A stretch of DNA of 64,000 bases from JACDER01 sp963717765 (GTDB taxonomy: Bacteria; Actinomycetota; Thermoleophilia; Gaiellales; Gaiellaceae): NCBI GenBank assembly GCA_963717765.1, contig CAVQWX010000002.1, positions 186,001 to 250,000 of the forward strand. Reading direction: 5' to 3'. Each line of letters begins with the position of its first letter. The first letter of the stretch is position 1. A model generated the notes under the pieces. That model saw nothing but the letters and a program-made list of their open reading frames with translations, made no database searches and was not told the DNA's origin. A program made the position numbers and the translations under genes. Of this stretch, positions 7,194 through 16,448 are shown one piece after another.

Positions 7194-7682
7194 GTGAAAG
7201 TTCTCGGAATCGATCCGGGCACGGCCGCTTGCGGGTACGGAATCGTCCACGAAAAAGACGGGCGCCTCAGGGCCGTTGTGCATGGGGCATGGAGAACTCC
7301 TGCAGGCACGCGCCTGGAGCTCAGGCTCAAGACGATTTTCGAAGGAGTGGAGGAGTTGGTGGTGGAGCACCGTCCGGACGCCGTCGCGCTCGAGGAGTCC
7401 TTCGTCGGCGTCGATGCCCGCACCGCGCTCTCCGTCGGACAGGCGAGAGGCGCCGTTCTCGTCGCTTGCGCGCGCGCCGGTGTCGAGGCCGCTGAGTACG
7501 CGCCGAACCGGGTCAAGCAGATGATCTGCGGCTACGGGCATGCCGAGAAGTCCCAGGTGCAGAAGATGGTCAAGGCCATCCTGGGCATGCCGAAGCCGCC
7601 GACGCCGAACCATGCCGCCGACGCGCTCGCCGTCGCGATCTGCCACGCGCTCGCGCCCCGGCTGCTGAGGGCCGTCTCGTGA
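7194..7682 (+). CDS. ruvC: Holliday junction endonuclease RuvC
   Basis: RuvC cuts Holliday junctions symmetrically during recombinational repair. The 162-residue protein starts VKVLGIDPGTAACGYG, with the metal-binding Asp7, an acidic pair at about 67-68 (VALEESFVG), and His140/Asp143 in NHAADALA, matching the family catalytic tetrad. GTG 7194 is set by the conserved beta strand beginning at residue 2. It overlaps ruvA by 4 bases and heads a ruvCAB operon. Confidence 0.97.
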   Translation: MKVLGIDPGTAACGYGIVHEKDGRLRAVVHGAWRTPAGTRLELRLKTIFEGVEELVVEHRPDAVALEESFVGVDARTALSVGQARGAVLVACARAGVEAAEYAPNRVKQMICGYGHAEKSQVQKMVKAILGMPKPPTPNHAADALAVAICHALAPRLLRAVS

Positions 7683-8245
7683 TCGCCCGGCTGCGGGGGA
7701 AGGCGGTCGCTCGCAGTCCCGACACGCTCGTCCTCGAGGTCAACGGCGTCGGGTATCTCGTCCAGCCGACGCGGCGGGCGGCGCAGAAGGCGCGCGCGAA
7801 GGGCGAGGTCGTGATCGAGACGTACCTGCACGTGCGCGAGGACGCGCTGCAGCTCTACGGGTTCGCAGACGCGGACGAGCGTGGGCTGTTCGAGCAGCTG
7901 CTCTCCGTGTCCGGGGTCGGGCCGAAGGTCGCGCTCGCCATCGTTTCCGGCTCCACGCCCGACGAGCTGCGGCGCGCGATCGCGCTCGAGGACACGGCGC
8001 GGTTCCAGGCGATCCCCGGCATCGGCAAGAAGACCGCGCAGCGCGTCGTGCTCGAGTTGAAGGAGAAGCTCGGCGACGGTGTCGCCGTTCCCGAGCAGGG
8101 TTCAGCGAGGCCGCAGTTGGTCGCGAGGGAGGCGCTCATGGAGCTCGGTTACTCTCTCGGGGAAGCCGACCAGGCGCTGGCGGAGATCGATCCCGCCCTG
8201 CCGGCCGAGGAGCGTGTCCGCCTCGCCCTGAGGAAGGCGGCGTGA
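7679..8245 (+). CDS. ruvA: Holliday junction DNA helicase subunit RuvA
   Basis: RuvA binds the four-way junction and recruits the RuvB motor. The 188 residues contain the N-terminal OB-like domain (MIARLRGKAVARS), the two helix-hairpin-helix motifs (LLSVSGVGPKVALAI at about 74-88; AIPGIGKKTAQRVV at about 109-122) and the C-terminal RuvB-binding domain (AREALMELGYS). The GTG start overlaps the ruvC stop and the final codons overlap ruvB, so the three are translationally coupled. Confidence 0.97.
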   Translation: MIARLRGKAVARSPDTLVLEVNGVGYLVQPTRRAAQKARAKGEVVIETYLHVREDALQLYGFADADERGLFEQLLSVSGVGPKVALAIVSGSTPDELRRAIALEDTARFQAIPGIGKKTAQRVVLELKEKLGDGVAVPEQGSARPQLVAREALMELGYSLGEADQALAEIDPALPAEERVRLALRKAA

Positions 8246-9258
8246 AGGAGCAGCTCCTCGCGCCGGTGCTCGAGGACGGCACCGAGGATCTCGTCGAGGT
8301 CTCGCTTCGTCCCCCGAGCCTCGTCGAGTTCGTCGGCCAGACTCGCATCAAGGAGCAGCTCGCGATCTCCCTGCAGGCCGCGCGGGCGCGAGGGGAGGCG
8401 CTCGACCACGTCCTGCTCGTCGGCCCGCCCGGGCTCGGTAAGACGAGCCTCGCCTACATCATCCGCCAGGAGCTCGGCGTCGGAATCCGCTGCGTCGCGG
8501 GCCCTGCGCTGGAGCGCAAGGGAGACATGGCGGCGATCCTGACCGGGCTCGAGCAACGTGACGTCCTGTTCGTGGACGAGATCCACCGGCTGAACCGCGC
8601 GGTGGAGGAGATCCTCTATCCGGCGCTCGAGGACTTTCGCCTCGACATCGTCGTCGGGCAGGGGCCGGCCGCGCGGACGCTGACGCTCGACCTCCCCAAG
8701 TTCACGCTGGTGGGCGCCACTACCCGCACCGGGCTGCTGACCACGCCGCTCCGCGACCGCTTCGGAATGACATTCCGGCTCGGCTACTACGACGCGGACG
8801 AGCTGGGCGCGATCGTGCGCCGGTCGGCGCAGATCCTCGACGTCGAGGTCGCCTCCGACGCAGCCGCCGAGATCGCCCGGCGCTCGCGCGGGACACCGCG
8901 CATCGCCAACCGCATTCTCCGGCGCGTGCGCGATGTCGCCGAAGTGCGGCACAACGGAACGGTCACACCGGACATCGCCCGCGAGGCCCTCGAGCTGCTC
9001 GAGATCGACGAGCGCGGCCTCGAGCCGATGGATCGCGAGCTCCTGCGCGCCATCGTCGAGCGCTTCGACGGCGGCCCGGTGGGACTGTCCACGCTGGCGG
9101 TCGCGCTGGGCGAGGAGCCTGACACGATCGAGGACGTCTACGAGCCATACCTGCTCCAGCTCGGTTTCCTCCAGCGGACACCCCGCGGCCGCATCGTCAC
9201 CTCGCTCGGCCGCGGGCATCTCGGCGCGACAGCGCCGGGAGAAAGCGCGCTCTTCTGA
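8242..9258 (+). CDS. ruvB: Holliday junction branch-migration ATPase RuvB
   Basis: RuvB is the hexameric AAA+ motor that drives branch migration with RuvA. The 338-residue protein has Walker A GPPGLGKT (61-68), Walker B VLFVDEIHRL (about 106-115), sensor 1 in GATTRTGLLTTPLRDRFG, and the C-terminal winged helix (LGFLQRTPRGRIVT). GTG 8242 overlaps the ruvA stop by 4 bases. The usual N-terminal acidic leader is short but normal. Confidence 0.98.
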   Translation: MKEQLLAPVLEDGTEDLVEVSLRPPSLVEFVGQTRIKEQLAISLQAARARGEALDHVLLVGPPGLGKTSLAYIIRQELGVGIRCVAGPALERKGDMAAILTGLEQRDVLFVDEIHRLNRAVEEILYPALEDFRLDIVVGQGPAARTLTLDLPKFTLVGATTRTGLLTTPLRDRFGMTFRLGYYDADELGAIVRRSAQILDVEVASDAAAEIARRSRGTPRIANRILRRVRDVAEVRHNGTVTPDIAREALELLEIDERGLEPMDRELLRAIVERFDGGPVGLSTLAVALGEEPDTIEDVYEPYLLQLGFLQRTPRGRIVTSLGRGHLGATAPGESALF

Positions 9259-9302
9259 GTTAGGGCCGCCCCGCTACCGGGTAGGAGCACCGGAAGGCGC
9301 AA

Positions 9303-9698
9303 ATGGACACCCTCCGCGAGTTCACCCTCTCACTTCCGGCTCGGAGCGAGAACCTGAGCACGATTCGGCGTGCCGTCTCCGACTTCGCCGTGGCGCTCGG
9401 TGTCGACGAGGAAACGATCGCAGACCTCCGCCTGGCGGTGAACGAAGCCTGCTCGAACGTCGTCCGCCACGCCTATGACAGGGACGACGGGTCGATGACG
9501 GTGGAGGCTCGCCCGCTCGGCGGCTACCTGGTCGTGGTCGTCGAGGACGACGGGTGCGGCCTTTCGCGCGCGTCGAGCGACCCCGGAGCCGGGCTCGGTC
9601 TGCGCGTCGCGAGCGCGGTCAGCAACTCGTTCGAGGTGCGCCAGAAGCCGAGTGGCACCGAAGTGCGGCTCGCGTTTCCCATCGGTAGCGCCATCTAG
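9303..9698 (+). CDS. RsbW-like anti-sigma/serine kinase ATP-binding protein
   Basis: A 131-residue GHKL ATPase of the HATPase_c_2 group that includes RsbW and SpoIIAB, which bind sigma factors or phosphorylate anti-anti-sigma partners. The N box NEACSNVVRHAY (about 48-59) and the G1 box DDGCGL (about 81-86) followed by GAGLGL (about 94-99) are present. RBS GGAAGG at 9291-9296 supports ATG 9303. No anti-anti-sigma gene is adjacent, so the partner is unknown. It overlaps the convergent gene at 9695 by 4 bases. Confidence 0.88.
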   Translation: MDTLREFTLSLPARSENLSTIRRAVSDFAVALGVDEETIADLRLAVNEACSNVVRHAYDRDDGSMTVEARPLGGYLVVVVEDDGCGLSRASSDPGAGLGLRVASAVSNSFEVRQKPSGTEVRLAFPIGSAI

Positions 9699-10150
9699 CG
9701 GCGGAACTGCATGTCGTGCCAGCTCGGCACGGGAAGGAGCTCCAAGAGCGCGCGGTCGCCGCGAGGGTCGCGGTACGCGAACTCCGAGGCGTCCTCGTCC
9801 CAGGCGACCTCCAGGAGCCCTTCCTTCACTCGGTGGTCGAGCCAGGCACCGCGGAAGACGAGCTTTCGCAGCCAGTAGACCAGCGACTCCCCGCGGGCGA
9901 GCGAGACGTGCTCCCAGTGGCGGACGAGGTAGCGCCCGAGCCCGCTGCGCGGCTCGGCTATGCGGCCGTCCGAGGCGAGCTCGACCAGGTCGGCCGTCTC
10001 GTCGTCGTCCAGATCGTTGTCCGAGACGAGCCCGAGCGTCACTCCGGCGGCGGTCACCCGCTCCTCGAAGTCGACGGCGTTGAAGGCAAAGCGGTGCCCG
10101 AGGAACTCGACGACGTACTCGTCTCCCGAGGAGTAGTCGGCCTGGGTCAC
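9695..10150 (-). CDS. conserved-looking hypothetical protein
   Basis: A soluble, acidic 151-residue protein starting at GTG 10150. It begins MTQADYSSGDEYVVEFLGHR and is rich in aromatic residues and Asp/Glu, with no signal peptide, membrane helix or recognised motif. Codon use and the absence of a competing frame support it as real. It is convergent with the RsbW-like gene and divergent from the small membrane protein gene at 10173; no good RBS is seen. I do not recognise the family. Confidence 0.65.
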   Translation of the reverse strand: MTQADYSSGDEYVVEFLGHRFAFNAVDFEERVTAAGVTLGLVSDNDLDDDETADLVELASDGRIAEPRSGLGRYLVRHWEHVSLARGESLVYWLRKLVFRGAWLDHRVKEGLLEVAWDEDASEFAYRDPRGDRALLELLPVPSWHDMQFRR

Positions 10151-10172
10151 GGGAAGAGGATAACTTGATCAC

Positions 10173-10445
10173 ATGCGGGTATCGGTGTGGGTCGGGGCGG
10201 CGGTGGGCGTGCTCGCGGTGGTCGCGCTGTCCGCGCTCGTCTTCGGGCTCTCGTTCGAGCGGGCGGCGCTGCTTGCGCCGGCGATCGTCATCTGTGTCGG
10301 CGGGGCGGTGGCTCTCCTGATCCTGTGGGGAAAGGCCGCTCTGGACGTGTGGCGCCGGCGGCGGGTTCCGTCCGACCCGCCTCGTAGCGTGAGTCGTCCG
10401 GATGACCTGGACGATGGCACCATGCGCGCCGGACGACGCGGCTGA
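10173..10445 (+). CDS. small two-helix membrane protein
   Basis: A 90-residue protein with two hydrophobic helices (about 5-25 and 30-52) and a basic cytoplasmic tail (WRRRRVPSDPP). GAAGAGGA at 10153-10160 precedes ATG 10173. Its last 44 bases overlap the start of recJ in another frame, which suggests translational coupling. No family recognised. Confidence 0.6.
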   Translation: MRVSVWVGAAVGVLAVVALSALVFGLSFERAALLAPAIVICVGGAVALLILWGKAALDVWRRRRVPSDPPRSVSRPDDLDDGTMRAGRRG

Positions 10446-12267
10446 GATAAGCGCCGCGCTCGGCGTCGACAACCTCACCGCGAGCGTGCTCGCACGGCGC
10501 GGATATGCGGACGTCGAGAGCGCCCGCGCCTTCCTGGAGGGCGCGGATCCGGGCCACGACCCTTTCCTGCTCGGCGATATGGCCGTCGCCTGCGAGCGCA
10601 TCCGCGCGACGGTTGCCGCGGGTAAGCGCATCTGCGTCCACGGCGACTACGACGCGGACGGCATCTGCGCCACCGCCCTGGCGCTGCTCGTGCTCCGCGA
10701 GCTCGGCGCCGACCCCGGCTGGCACCTGCCGAGCCGCTTCGAGGAGGGCTACGGCGTGCAGGTCGACACGGTGCGGCGCCTGGCAGAGGAGGGCTACGAG
10801 CTCCTGATCACGGTCGACTGCGGAATCACCGCCGTCGAAGCGGTGGAGGAGGCGAAGCGGGTCGGTCTCGACATGATCGTCACCGACCACCACCGGCCCG
10901 CCGAGCTTCTGCCCGATTGCCCCCTCGTGGTCACCCGCCCTTCCGAGTATCCGTTCCCGGAGCTGTGCGGCACCGGCGTGGTGCACAAGCTGGGGCAGGC
11001 GCTGCTCGGACAGGATTCCCCTGCGCTCCGCGCTCACGCCGACATCGTCTCGCTCGCGACCATTGCCGACGTCGTCCCGCTCGTGGACGAGAATCGGGCG
11101 CTCGCGATCGAGGGGCTCCGACGCCTGGCCGCGACGCAGAAACCGGGGCTGCGCGCGCTCATGCGCGGGGCGCACGTCGATCCCGCAGTGGTCGACTCCG
11201 GCGCGGTCGGCTTTCGGCTCGCGCCCAGGATCAATGCCGCAGGGCGCCTGGGGCATCCCGGCGCCGCGCTCGAGCTCCTGCTGACCGACGACCCGGACAC
11301 GGCTCGTCGCATCGCGGACGACCTGGAGCAGCTGAACCGTGAGCGCCAGGCGGTCGAGGACTCGATCGTCCGCGCCGCAATCGCCCAGGTCGAGGAGTGG
11401 CCGGAGGCGAAGCGCGGCCGGCGAGCCTACGTCCTCGCCCACGAGGAGTGGCACGAGGGCGTGATCGGGATCGTCGCATCGCGCCTGGTCGAGCGCTACC
11501 ACCGGCCGGTCGTCCTCATCGCCGCGGGCGAGCAGGAATGGAAGGGATCGGGTCGTTCGATTCCCGCGTTCGACCTGCACGGTGGACTGAAGGAATGCTC
11601 CGGCCTCCTGGAGCGCTTCGGCGGGCACCGCGCCGCGGCCGGTCTGTCGATCCGCCCGGAGCGGATCGAGGAGTTCGCGGCCGCCTTTGCCCAGCACGCC
11701 GCCGGTGTGCTGGGCGAGGACGACCTGCGGCGTGTGACGCGCATCGACGCCGTCGTCCCGCGGAACGTCCCGCTCACCCTGGGCCTCTGCCAGGAGCTTA
11801 GGCGGCTCGCGCCCTTTGGGCTCGGCAATCCGAACGTCACCCTCCTCGCGCCCGCGTGCGCGCTCGGCGATCTTGCGGCCGTCGGCGAGGGGAAGCACCT
11901 TCGCTTCCGCGTTCGCACCGAGGCCGGCGTGGACGGTGGCTCGGCGATCGCCTTCGGAATGGGCCGCGACCTGGACCGCTTCCGGGTGCCGGGGCGGTAC
12001 GACGTCGCGTTCCGCCTCCAGGAGAACCACTGGAACGGGACGGTCGCGCCGCAGCTCGTCGTCCAGCGCGTCTTCGACACACCCGACCGCTATCGCGAGG
12101 TGCGGGCGTGGCTCGCCGAGGAGTTCCGGAAGACCTCGGGGCGAGATCCGCTCGCGGACGAGATCTTCGCCGAGCTCCGGCTCGAGCACGGCGCTCCGCG
12201 GAGTCTGCTCGAGTCGGAGCGCTTCCGCGAGCTGCTCGTGGACGTGCCGCTGCCGCGCGCCGCCTAG
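10402..12267 (+). CDS. recJ: single-stranded-DNA-specific exonuclease RecJ
   Basis: RecJ degrades single-stranded DNA 5' to 3' in recombination and repair. The 621 residues contain the DHH-superfamily motifs: VHGDYDADGI (Asp82 to Asp86), DCGITAVEA (about 139-147), the DHH triad at 162-164, and the DHHA1 region GRSIPAFDLHGGL followed by FGGHRAAAGLS, then the C-terminal OB domain. ATG 10402 or ATG 10414 could be the start; the former overlaps the upstream membrane protein gene by 44 bases. Confidence 0.95.
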   Translation: MTWTMAPCAPDDAAEISAALGVDNLTASVLARRGYADVESARAFLEGADPGHDPFLLGDMAVACERIRATVAAGKRICVHGDYDADGICATALALLVLRELGADPGWHLPSRFEEGYGVQVDTVRRLAEEGYELLITVDCGITAVEAVEEAKRVGLDMIVTDHHRPAELLPDCPLVVTRPSEYPFPELCGTGVVHKLGQALLGQDSPALRAHADIVSLATIADVVPLVDENRALAIEGLRRLAATQKPGLRALMRGAHVDPAVVDSGAVGFRLAPRINAAGRLGHPGAALELLLTDDPDTARRIADDLEQLNRERQAVEDSIVRAAIAQVEEWPEAKRGRRAYVLAHEEWHEGVIGIVASRLVERYHRPVVLIAAGEQEWKGSGRSIPAFDLHGGLKECSGLLERFGGHRAAAGLSIRPERIEEFAAAFAQHAAGVLGEDDLRRVTRIDAVVPRNVPLTLGLCQELRRLAPFGLGNPNVTLLAPACALGDLAAVGEGKHLRFRVRTEAGVDGGSAIAFGMGRDLDRFRVPGRYDVAFRLQENHWNGTVAPQLVVQRVFDTPDRYREVRAWLAEEFRKTSGRDPLADEIFAELRLEHGAPRSLLESERFRELLVDVPLPRAA

Positions 12268-12321
12268 CAGGAGTTCCGGCGGCGCGGGACCTGAGGAGTT
12301 GTCGAGATCGTAGTGCTGCAG

Positions 12322-13284
12322 ATGGATCGGCGAGCCCTCGTCACCGGCGCCGCGTCGCTCGTTCTCGCTCCGCGGGCGCTCGCGCGGCTCGCAGGTCGCG
12401 AGCTCGTGCTCGTCACCGCAGACGAAGAGGCCAGGCTCGTCGCCGTCGAGCTTCCGGGCGGCCGTGTGCACCGCTACGTCAGCACCCTTCCCAAGCCTCG
12501 CAGCATCGAGTCGGTCGGCCCGATGGCCGTGGTCGCTCACTCGGAGATCGGCGCCGTCTCGCTTGTCCGCGGCGCCACGCTCGAGGTGGAGCACGTCCTG
12601 CGCGGTTTCGGCGAGCCGCGCTACACCGCCGGGCATCCGGATGGACGCGTCGCCTATGTCAGCGACGCTCGGCGCGGCGAGGTCGTGGCGCTCGACGTCC
12701 TGCACGGTCGACGCCTGGGACGCGCGCGTGTGGGTGCACTCGCGCGGCACATCACGATCGACCCGCGCGGGCGAACCCTGTGGACGGCTCTTGGCGCCAA
12801 GGCCGAAGAGGTCGCGGTCGTCGACGTCTCCAACCGAGGCCGGCCGCGGCTCGTCCGTCGCTTCCAGCCGCCGTTCCTCGCGCACGACGTCGGCTGGGCT
12901 CCGGGAGGCGGGCGTGTCTGGATCAGCTCCGGCGACCGAAACGAGGTCGCGATCTATGCGGCTCACAGCGGGCGGCTACTGCGTCGGCTGCAGGCCGACA
13001 AACCGCCGCAACACTTCACCTTCCGCGACAAGCTCGTGTTCGTCGCGAGCGGCGAGAGCGGCACCTTGCATGTTCACGGTCTCGACGGCGCCCGGCTGCT
13101 GGTCACTCCCATTCCGGACGACTCGTACAACGTCCAACAGGCGTACGGATGGGTCGTAACCCCCGGCCTCGGCACGGGGACGCTGTGCCTTCTCGACCGG
13201 AACGGCCGGCGGCGCTGGAGCAAGAAGGTCGCCCGCTCGTCCCACGACGCCTGCATCGTCGCGTTCTCCGCCCAGCCCTTCTAA
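12322..13284 (+). CDS. Tat-exported beta-propeller protein
   Basis: A 320-residue protein with an N-terminal DRRALVTGAASLVLAPRALA that looks like a twin-arginine signal. The rest shows repeating strands such as RHITIDPRGRTLWTALG and HDVGWAPGGGRVWISSG, characteristic of YVTN/NHL-type beta-propellers, so it probably folds as a six- or seven-bladed extracytoplasmic propeller. No catalytic motif is visible. ATG 12322 puts the Arg pair at residues 3-4; GTG 12313 is an alternative three codons upstream. Substrate or partner unknown. Confidence 0.8.
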   Translation: MDRRALVTGAASLVLAPRALARLAGRELVLVTADEEARLVAVELPGGRVHRYVSTLPKPRSIESVGPMAVVAHSEIGAVSLVRGATLEVEHVLRGFGEPRYTAGHPDGRVAYVSDARRGEVVALDVLHGRRLGRARVGALARHITIDPRGRTLWTALGAKAEEVAVVDVSNRGRPRLVRRFQPPFLAHDVGWAPGGGRVWISSGDRNEVAIYAAHSGRLLRRLQADKPPQHFTFRDKLVFVASGESGTLHVHGLDGARLLVTPIPDDSYNVQQAYGWVVTPGLGTGTLCLLDRNGRRRWSKKVARSSHDACIVAFSAQPF

Positions 13285-13344
13285 CGGTTTAGGAGACCCC
13301 CATTCGGGCAGGAACCCCGTGTGCAGCGGCGAACGGGACTTCCC

Positions 13345-13467
13345 ATGCGATTCTGGAGACGGAGACGGGCTCGCAGGCTCGACAGCCTCGCCGCCCTCTT
13401 GATCGAGCTGGAAGAGCTCGCTGATCATCGCCGCAACGGACGCCTCCGGGCGACGCTCAAGTTCTAG
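13345..13467 (+). CDS. possible 40-residue basic peptide
   Basis: An ATG-initiated frame encoding MRFWRRRRARRLDSLAALLI then ELEELADHRRNGRLRATLKF. It has an Arg-rich N-terminus and an amphipathic, coiled-coil-like middle. It fills the gap after the propeller gene and its stop overlaps the stop of the convergent methyltransferase gene by 3 bases. No convincing RBS is present, so this may be chance. Confidence 0.35.
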   Translation: MRFWRRRRARRLDSLAALLIELEELADHRRNGRLRATLKF

Positions 13468-14195
13468 GCGTCCTTCCGCCAGACGGAGACGTGCTTGCGG
13501 CTCTCGCTCATGAAGGGCTCTCGCCCCCAGTCGGCCCAGCGCTCGGCGAGGGTCATGCCGGCGATCCTGGCCATCAGGTCGAGCTCTGAAGGCCAGACGT
13601 AGCGGAAGGGAACGGACACGTTTCGAAACGTGCCGTCTTCGAGCCAATAGTGGTGCGAGATCTGCCCTTGCGAGGCGACGTCGTACTCGTCGAACCCGAG
13701 CCTGGTGGGCGTGACCGTGAACGGGACGACCGTCTCGCCGGGCTGGAGGCGTCGGAGTTGCGGCACGCCGACCTCGATCACGAAGTGGCCGCCCGGCTGG
13801 AGATGCCGGGCCGCGTTCTCGAAGCATGCGGCCTGCGCGTCCTGCGACGTCAGATTCATGATCGTGTTGAAGACGAGGTAGGCGAGCGCGAACGTCCTGG
13901 GAATGCGCGTCGTCGCGAAATCGCCGATCGTGACCTGGATGTCTGTCCCGCCGGGCTTCTCCCGCAGGCGGGCGACCATCGCCTCCGACAGGTCGATGCC
14001 GCTGACGGCGACGCCGCGCCCGGCGAGCGGAAGGGCGATCCGCCCCGTTCCTATCCCCAACTCGAGCGCGGCCTCCTCTCCCGCAAGGCGGGCGAGGAAC
14101 TCCACGACGGGATCGATCGCCTCGGGCGTGAACCTGTCCGCGGACGTTTCGTCGTAGCGGGCGGCGACGGCCTCGTCGAAGTGGTTCTTCGGCAC
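13464..14195 (-). CDS. class I SAM-dependent methyltransferase
   Basis: A 243-residue Rossmann methyltransferase starting at GTG 14195 (VPKNHFDEAVAARYDE). Motif I is ALELGIGTGRIALPLA (about 38-53), followed by the acidic strand end VSGIDLSEAMV and motif IV region FALAYLVFNTIMNL. These are typical of the Methyltransf_25 group with small-molecule targets. Divergent from rel across a 51-base gap that must hold both promoters. Substrate unknown. Confidence 0.88.
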   Translation of the reverse strand: MPKNHFDEAVAARYDETSADRFTPEAIDPVVEFLARLAGEEAALELGIGTGRIALPLAGRGVAVSGIDLSEAMVARLREKPGGTDIQVTIGDFATTRIPRTFALAYLVFNTIMNLTSQDAQAACFENAARHLQPGGHFVIEVGVPQLRRLQPGETVVPFTVTPTRLGFDEYDVASQGQISHHYWLEDGTFRNVSVPFRYVWPSELDLMARIAGMTLAERWADWGREPFMSESRKHVSVWRKDA

Positions 14196-14246
14196 GGGCG
14201 GACTCTGGCAGAAGAAGCTCGCGGGGGGCCGGAGTACACTTTGTGT

Positions 14247-16448
14247 ATGGCCGTTGTCGAGACTTCGGAGCGTCATCAGGATCTCGTCGACGAGCTGATC
14301 CGGGACGTCGAGGCGTATATCACGGACGCCGATCGCGAGCTCCTGAGCCGCGCCTTCCACTTCGCCGCACGCGCTCACGAGGGGCAGCAGCGCCGCTCCG
14401 GCGAGGACTTCATCCAGCACCCGTTCGGGGTGGCCAAGATCTGCGCCGAGCTGCATCTCGACGAGGAGGCGGTTGCCGCCGCGCTCCTTCATGACGTCGT
14501 CGAGGACACAGAAACGACGATCGACGAGGTGCGCGAGGAATTCGGCCAGGACATTGCCCAGCTGGTCGAGGGGGTCACGAAGCTCACCGGGATCAGCTTC
14601 CAGAGCCGCGAGCAGGCCGAGGCCGAGAACTACCGAAAGATGGTCATGGCGATGGCGGACGACCCGCGGGTCATCCTCATCAAGCTCGCCGACCGCCTGC
14701 ACAACATGCGCACGGCCGAGTACTGGGGCCGCCAGAAGCAGATGCAAAAGGCGCGCGAGACGCTCGAGGTGTACGCGCCGCTTGCGCACCGCCTCGGTAT
14801 CCACACGGTCAAGTGGGAGCTGGAGGATCTCTCGTTCGAGCGCCTCCACCCGCGCAAGTACCAGGAGATCAAGACGATGGTCGCCGAGCGCCGGGCGGAG
14901 CGGGAGAAGCGGGTCGACGAGGCTGCCGAGACGCTCCAGCAGGAGCTCGACAAGGTCGACATCCCCGCGGACATCTCCGGCCGGGCGAAGCACTTCTACT
15001 CCATCTACGAGAAGATGGCCAAGCGCGGGCGCGAGTTCAACGAGATCTACGACTTGACCGCGATGCGCGTGATCGTTCAGCGCGACGGCGAGGAGGGAAT
15101 CCGCGACTGCTACGGCGCGCTGGGCCTCATCCACTCGCTGTGGAAGCCCATGCCCGGCCGCTTCAAGGACTACATCGCGATGCCCAAGCTGAACCGCTAC
15201 CGGGCGCTGCACACGACCGTGATCGGCCCGGAGGGGATGCCGCTCGAGATCCAGGTGCGCACGCTGCGCATGCACCTCGAGGCCGAGTACGGGATCGCCG
15301 CGCACTGGGTGTACAAGCGCCGGCGCGGCGCGAAGATCGACGAGGCGTGGGAGGCCTGGGTCAAGCAGGTCATGGACTGGCATACGGAGGAGGCCGACCC
15401 GCTCGAGTTCATGAAGACGTTCCGCACCGACCTCTTCAGCGACGAGGTGTACGTGTTCACGCCGAAAGGCGACCTGAAGACGCTGCCCGCCGGCTCGACG
15501 CCGATCGACTTCGCCTACGCCGTCCACACGGACGTCGGCCACCGCACGGTCGGCTCGAAGGTGAACGGACGGATCGTCCCGCTCCACTACCGGCTGAAGA
15601 GCGGCGACTTCGTCGAGATCCTGACCGCGAAGAAGGGGAGGGGCCCGTCGCGGGACTGGATGAAAGTGGCGGCGTCGTCGCGCGCCCGTAACAAGATCCG
15701 CCAGTGGTATTCGCGCGAGACGCGCGGCGAGACGGAGCAGAAAGGCCGCGAGTCGCTCGAGCAGGCCCTCAAGGCACAGAACCTGCCCTACCGCAAGCTG
15801 GCAAGCTCTGCGCTGCTCGCTCAGGTCATCCGCGAGGCCGGGTTCAAGAAGGCGGAGGACTTTTACCTGGCGCTCGGCTCCGGGAAGCTCCCGCCGAGCC
15901 AGATCGTGAACAAGCTGCTCCAGCGCCTGAAGACGACCCAGGTCGCGGAAGAGGCGACGGTTCCCAAGGCGCCGAAGGCGCGCGAGACGGTCGCGAGCGA
16001 AAGCTTCGGGATCCAGGTGCAAGGCGTCGAGGACGTTCTCGTGCGCCTCGCGAAGTGCTGCACGCCGGTTCCCGGCGACCAGATCGTCGGCTACATCTCG
16101 CTCGGGAAGGGGATCACGATCCACCGGGAGGACTGCCCGAACGTCAAGGCGCTGCGCCGGAACCCCGAGCGCTTCACGGTGGTCGACTGGGACGGCGACG
16201 CCTCCAAGAGCTTCCGCGTCCAGATCGCGGTCGACGCCTGGGACCGCCCGCGCCTGCTCGAGGACGTCGCGCGTACGTTCGCCGAGCACGGCACGAACAT
16301 CGTCTCGTACGGCGGCGTCGTGGAGGATCAGCTGGCCAAGAACTGGTACACAGCCGAGGTCGGCGACATCAAGGACCTGCGCGGCCTGCTGACGGCGCTG
16401 CGCAACGTCGAGGCCGTCTTCGACGCGTACCGCGTAACGCCCTCTTGA
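14247..16448 (+). CDS. rel: bifunctional (p)ppGpp synthetase/hydrolase Rel
   Basis: Makes and degrades the stringent-response alarmone (p)ppGpp. The 733 residues carry an N-terminal hydrolase with intact metal site (His44 in RAHEGQ, His58, HD at 82-83, ED at 86-87), the synthetase domain (RVIVQRD; GRFKDYIAMPKLNRYRALHT; LEIQVRT), a TGS domain (VYVFTPKGDLKTLPAG), the conserved Cys pair LAKCCTPVPGD and a C-terminal ACT domain. Intact HD and synthetase motifs support both activities. ATG 14247 is selected with GGAG at 14231-14234; upstream frame is non-coding. A methyltransferase gene overlaps its stop. Confidence 0.97.
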   Translation: MAVVETSERHQDLVDELIRDVEAYITDADRELLSRAFHFAARAHEGQQRRSGEDFIQHPFGVAKICAELHLDEEAVAAALLHDVVEDTETTIDEVREEFGQDIAQLVEGVTKLTGISFQSREQAEAENYRKMVMAMADDPRVILIKLADRLHNMRTAEYWGRQKQMQKARETLEVYAPLAHRLGIHTVKWELEDLSFERLHPRKYQEIKTMVAERRAEREKRVDEAAETLQQELDKVDIPADISGRAKHFYSIYEKMAKRGREFNEIYDLTAMRVIVQRDGEEGIRDCYGALGLIHSLWKPMPGRFKDYIAMPKLNRYRALHTTVIGPEGMPLEIQVRTLRMHLEAEYGIAAHWVYKRRRGAKIDEAWEAWVKQVMDWHTEEADPLEFMKTFRTDLFSDEVYVFTPKGDLKTLPAGSTPIDFAYAVHTDVGHRTVGSKVNGRIVPLHYRLKSGDFVEILTAKKGRGPSRDWMKVAASSRARNKIRQWYSRETRGETEQKGRESLEQALKAQNLPYRKLASSALLAQVIREAGFKKAEDFYLALGSGKLPPSQIVNKLLQRLKTTQVAEEATVPKAPKARETVASESFGIQVQGVEDVLVRLAKCCTPVPGDQIVGYISLGKGITIHREDCPNVKALRRNPERFTVVDWDGDASKSFRVQIAVDAWDRPRLLEDVARTFAEHGTNIVSYGGVVEDQLAKNWYTAEVGDIKDLRGLLTALRNVEAVFDAYRVTPS

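Noticed and set aside
10288..12966. 892-codon minus-strand open frame opposite recJ
   Set aside because: Mirror image of recJ codon bias; no family motifs, and recJ has all its catalytic motifs.
14196..16289. Minus-strand extension of the methyltransferase frame opposite rel
   Set aside because: The methyltransferase starts at GTG 14195; the upstream part is antisense to rel and lacks protein-like content.
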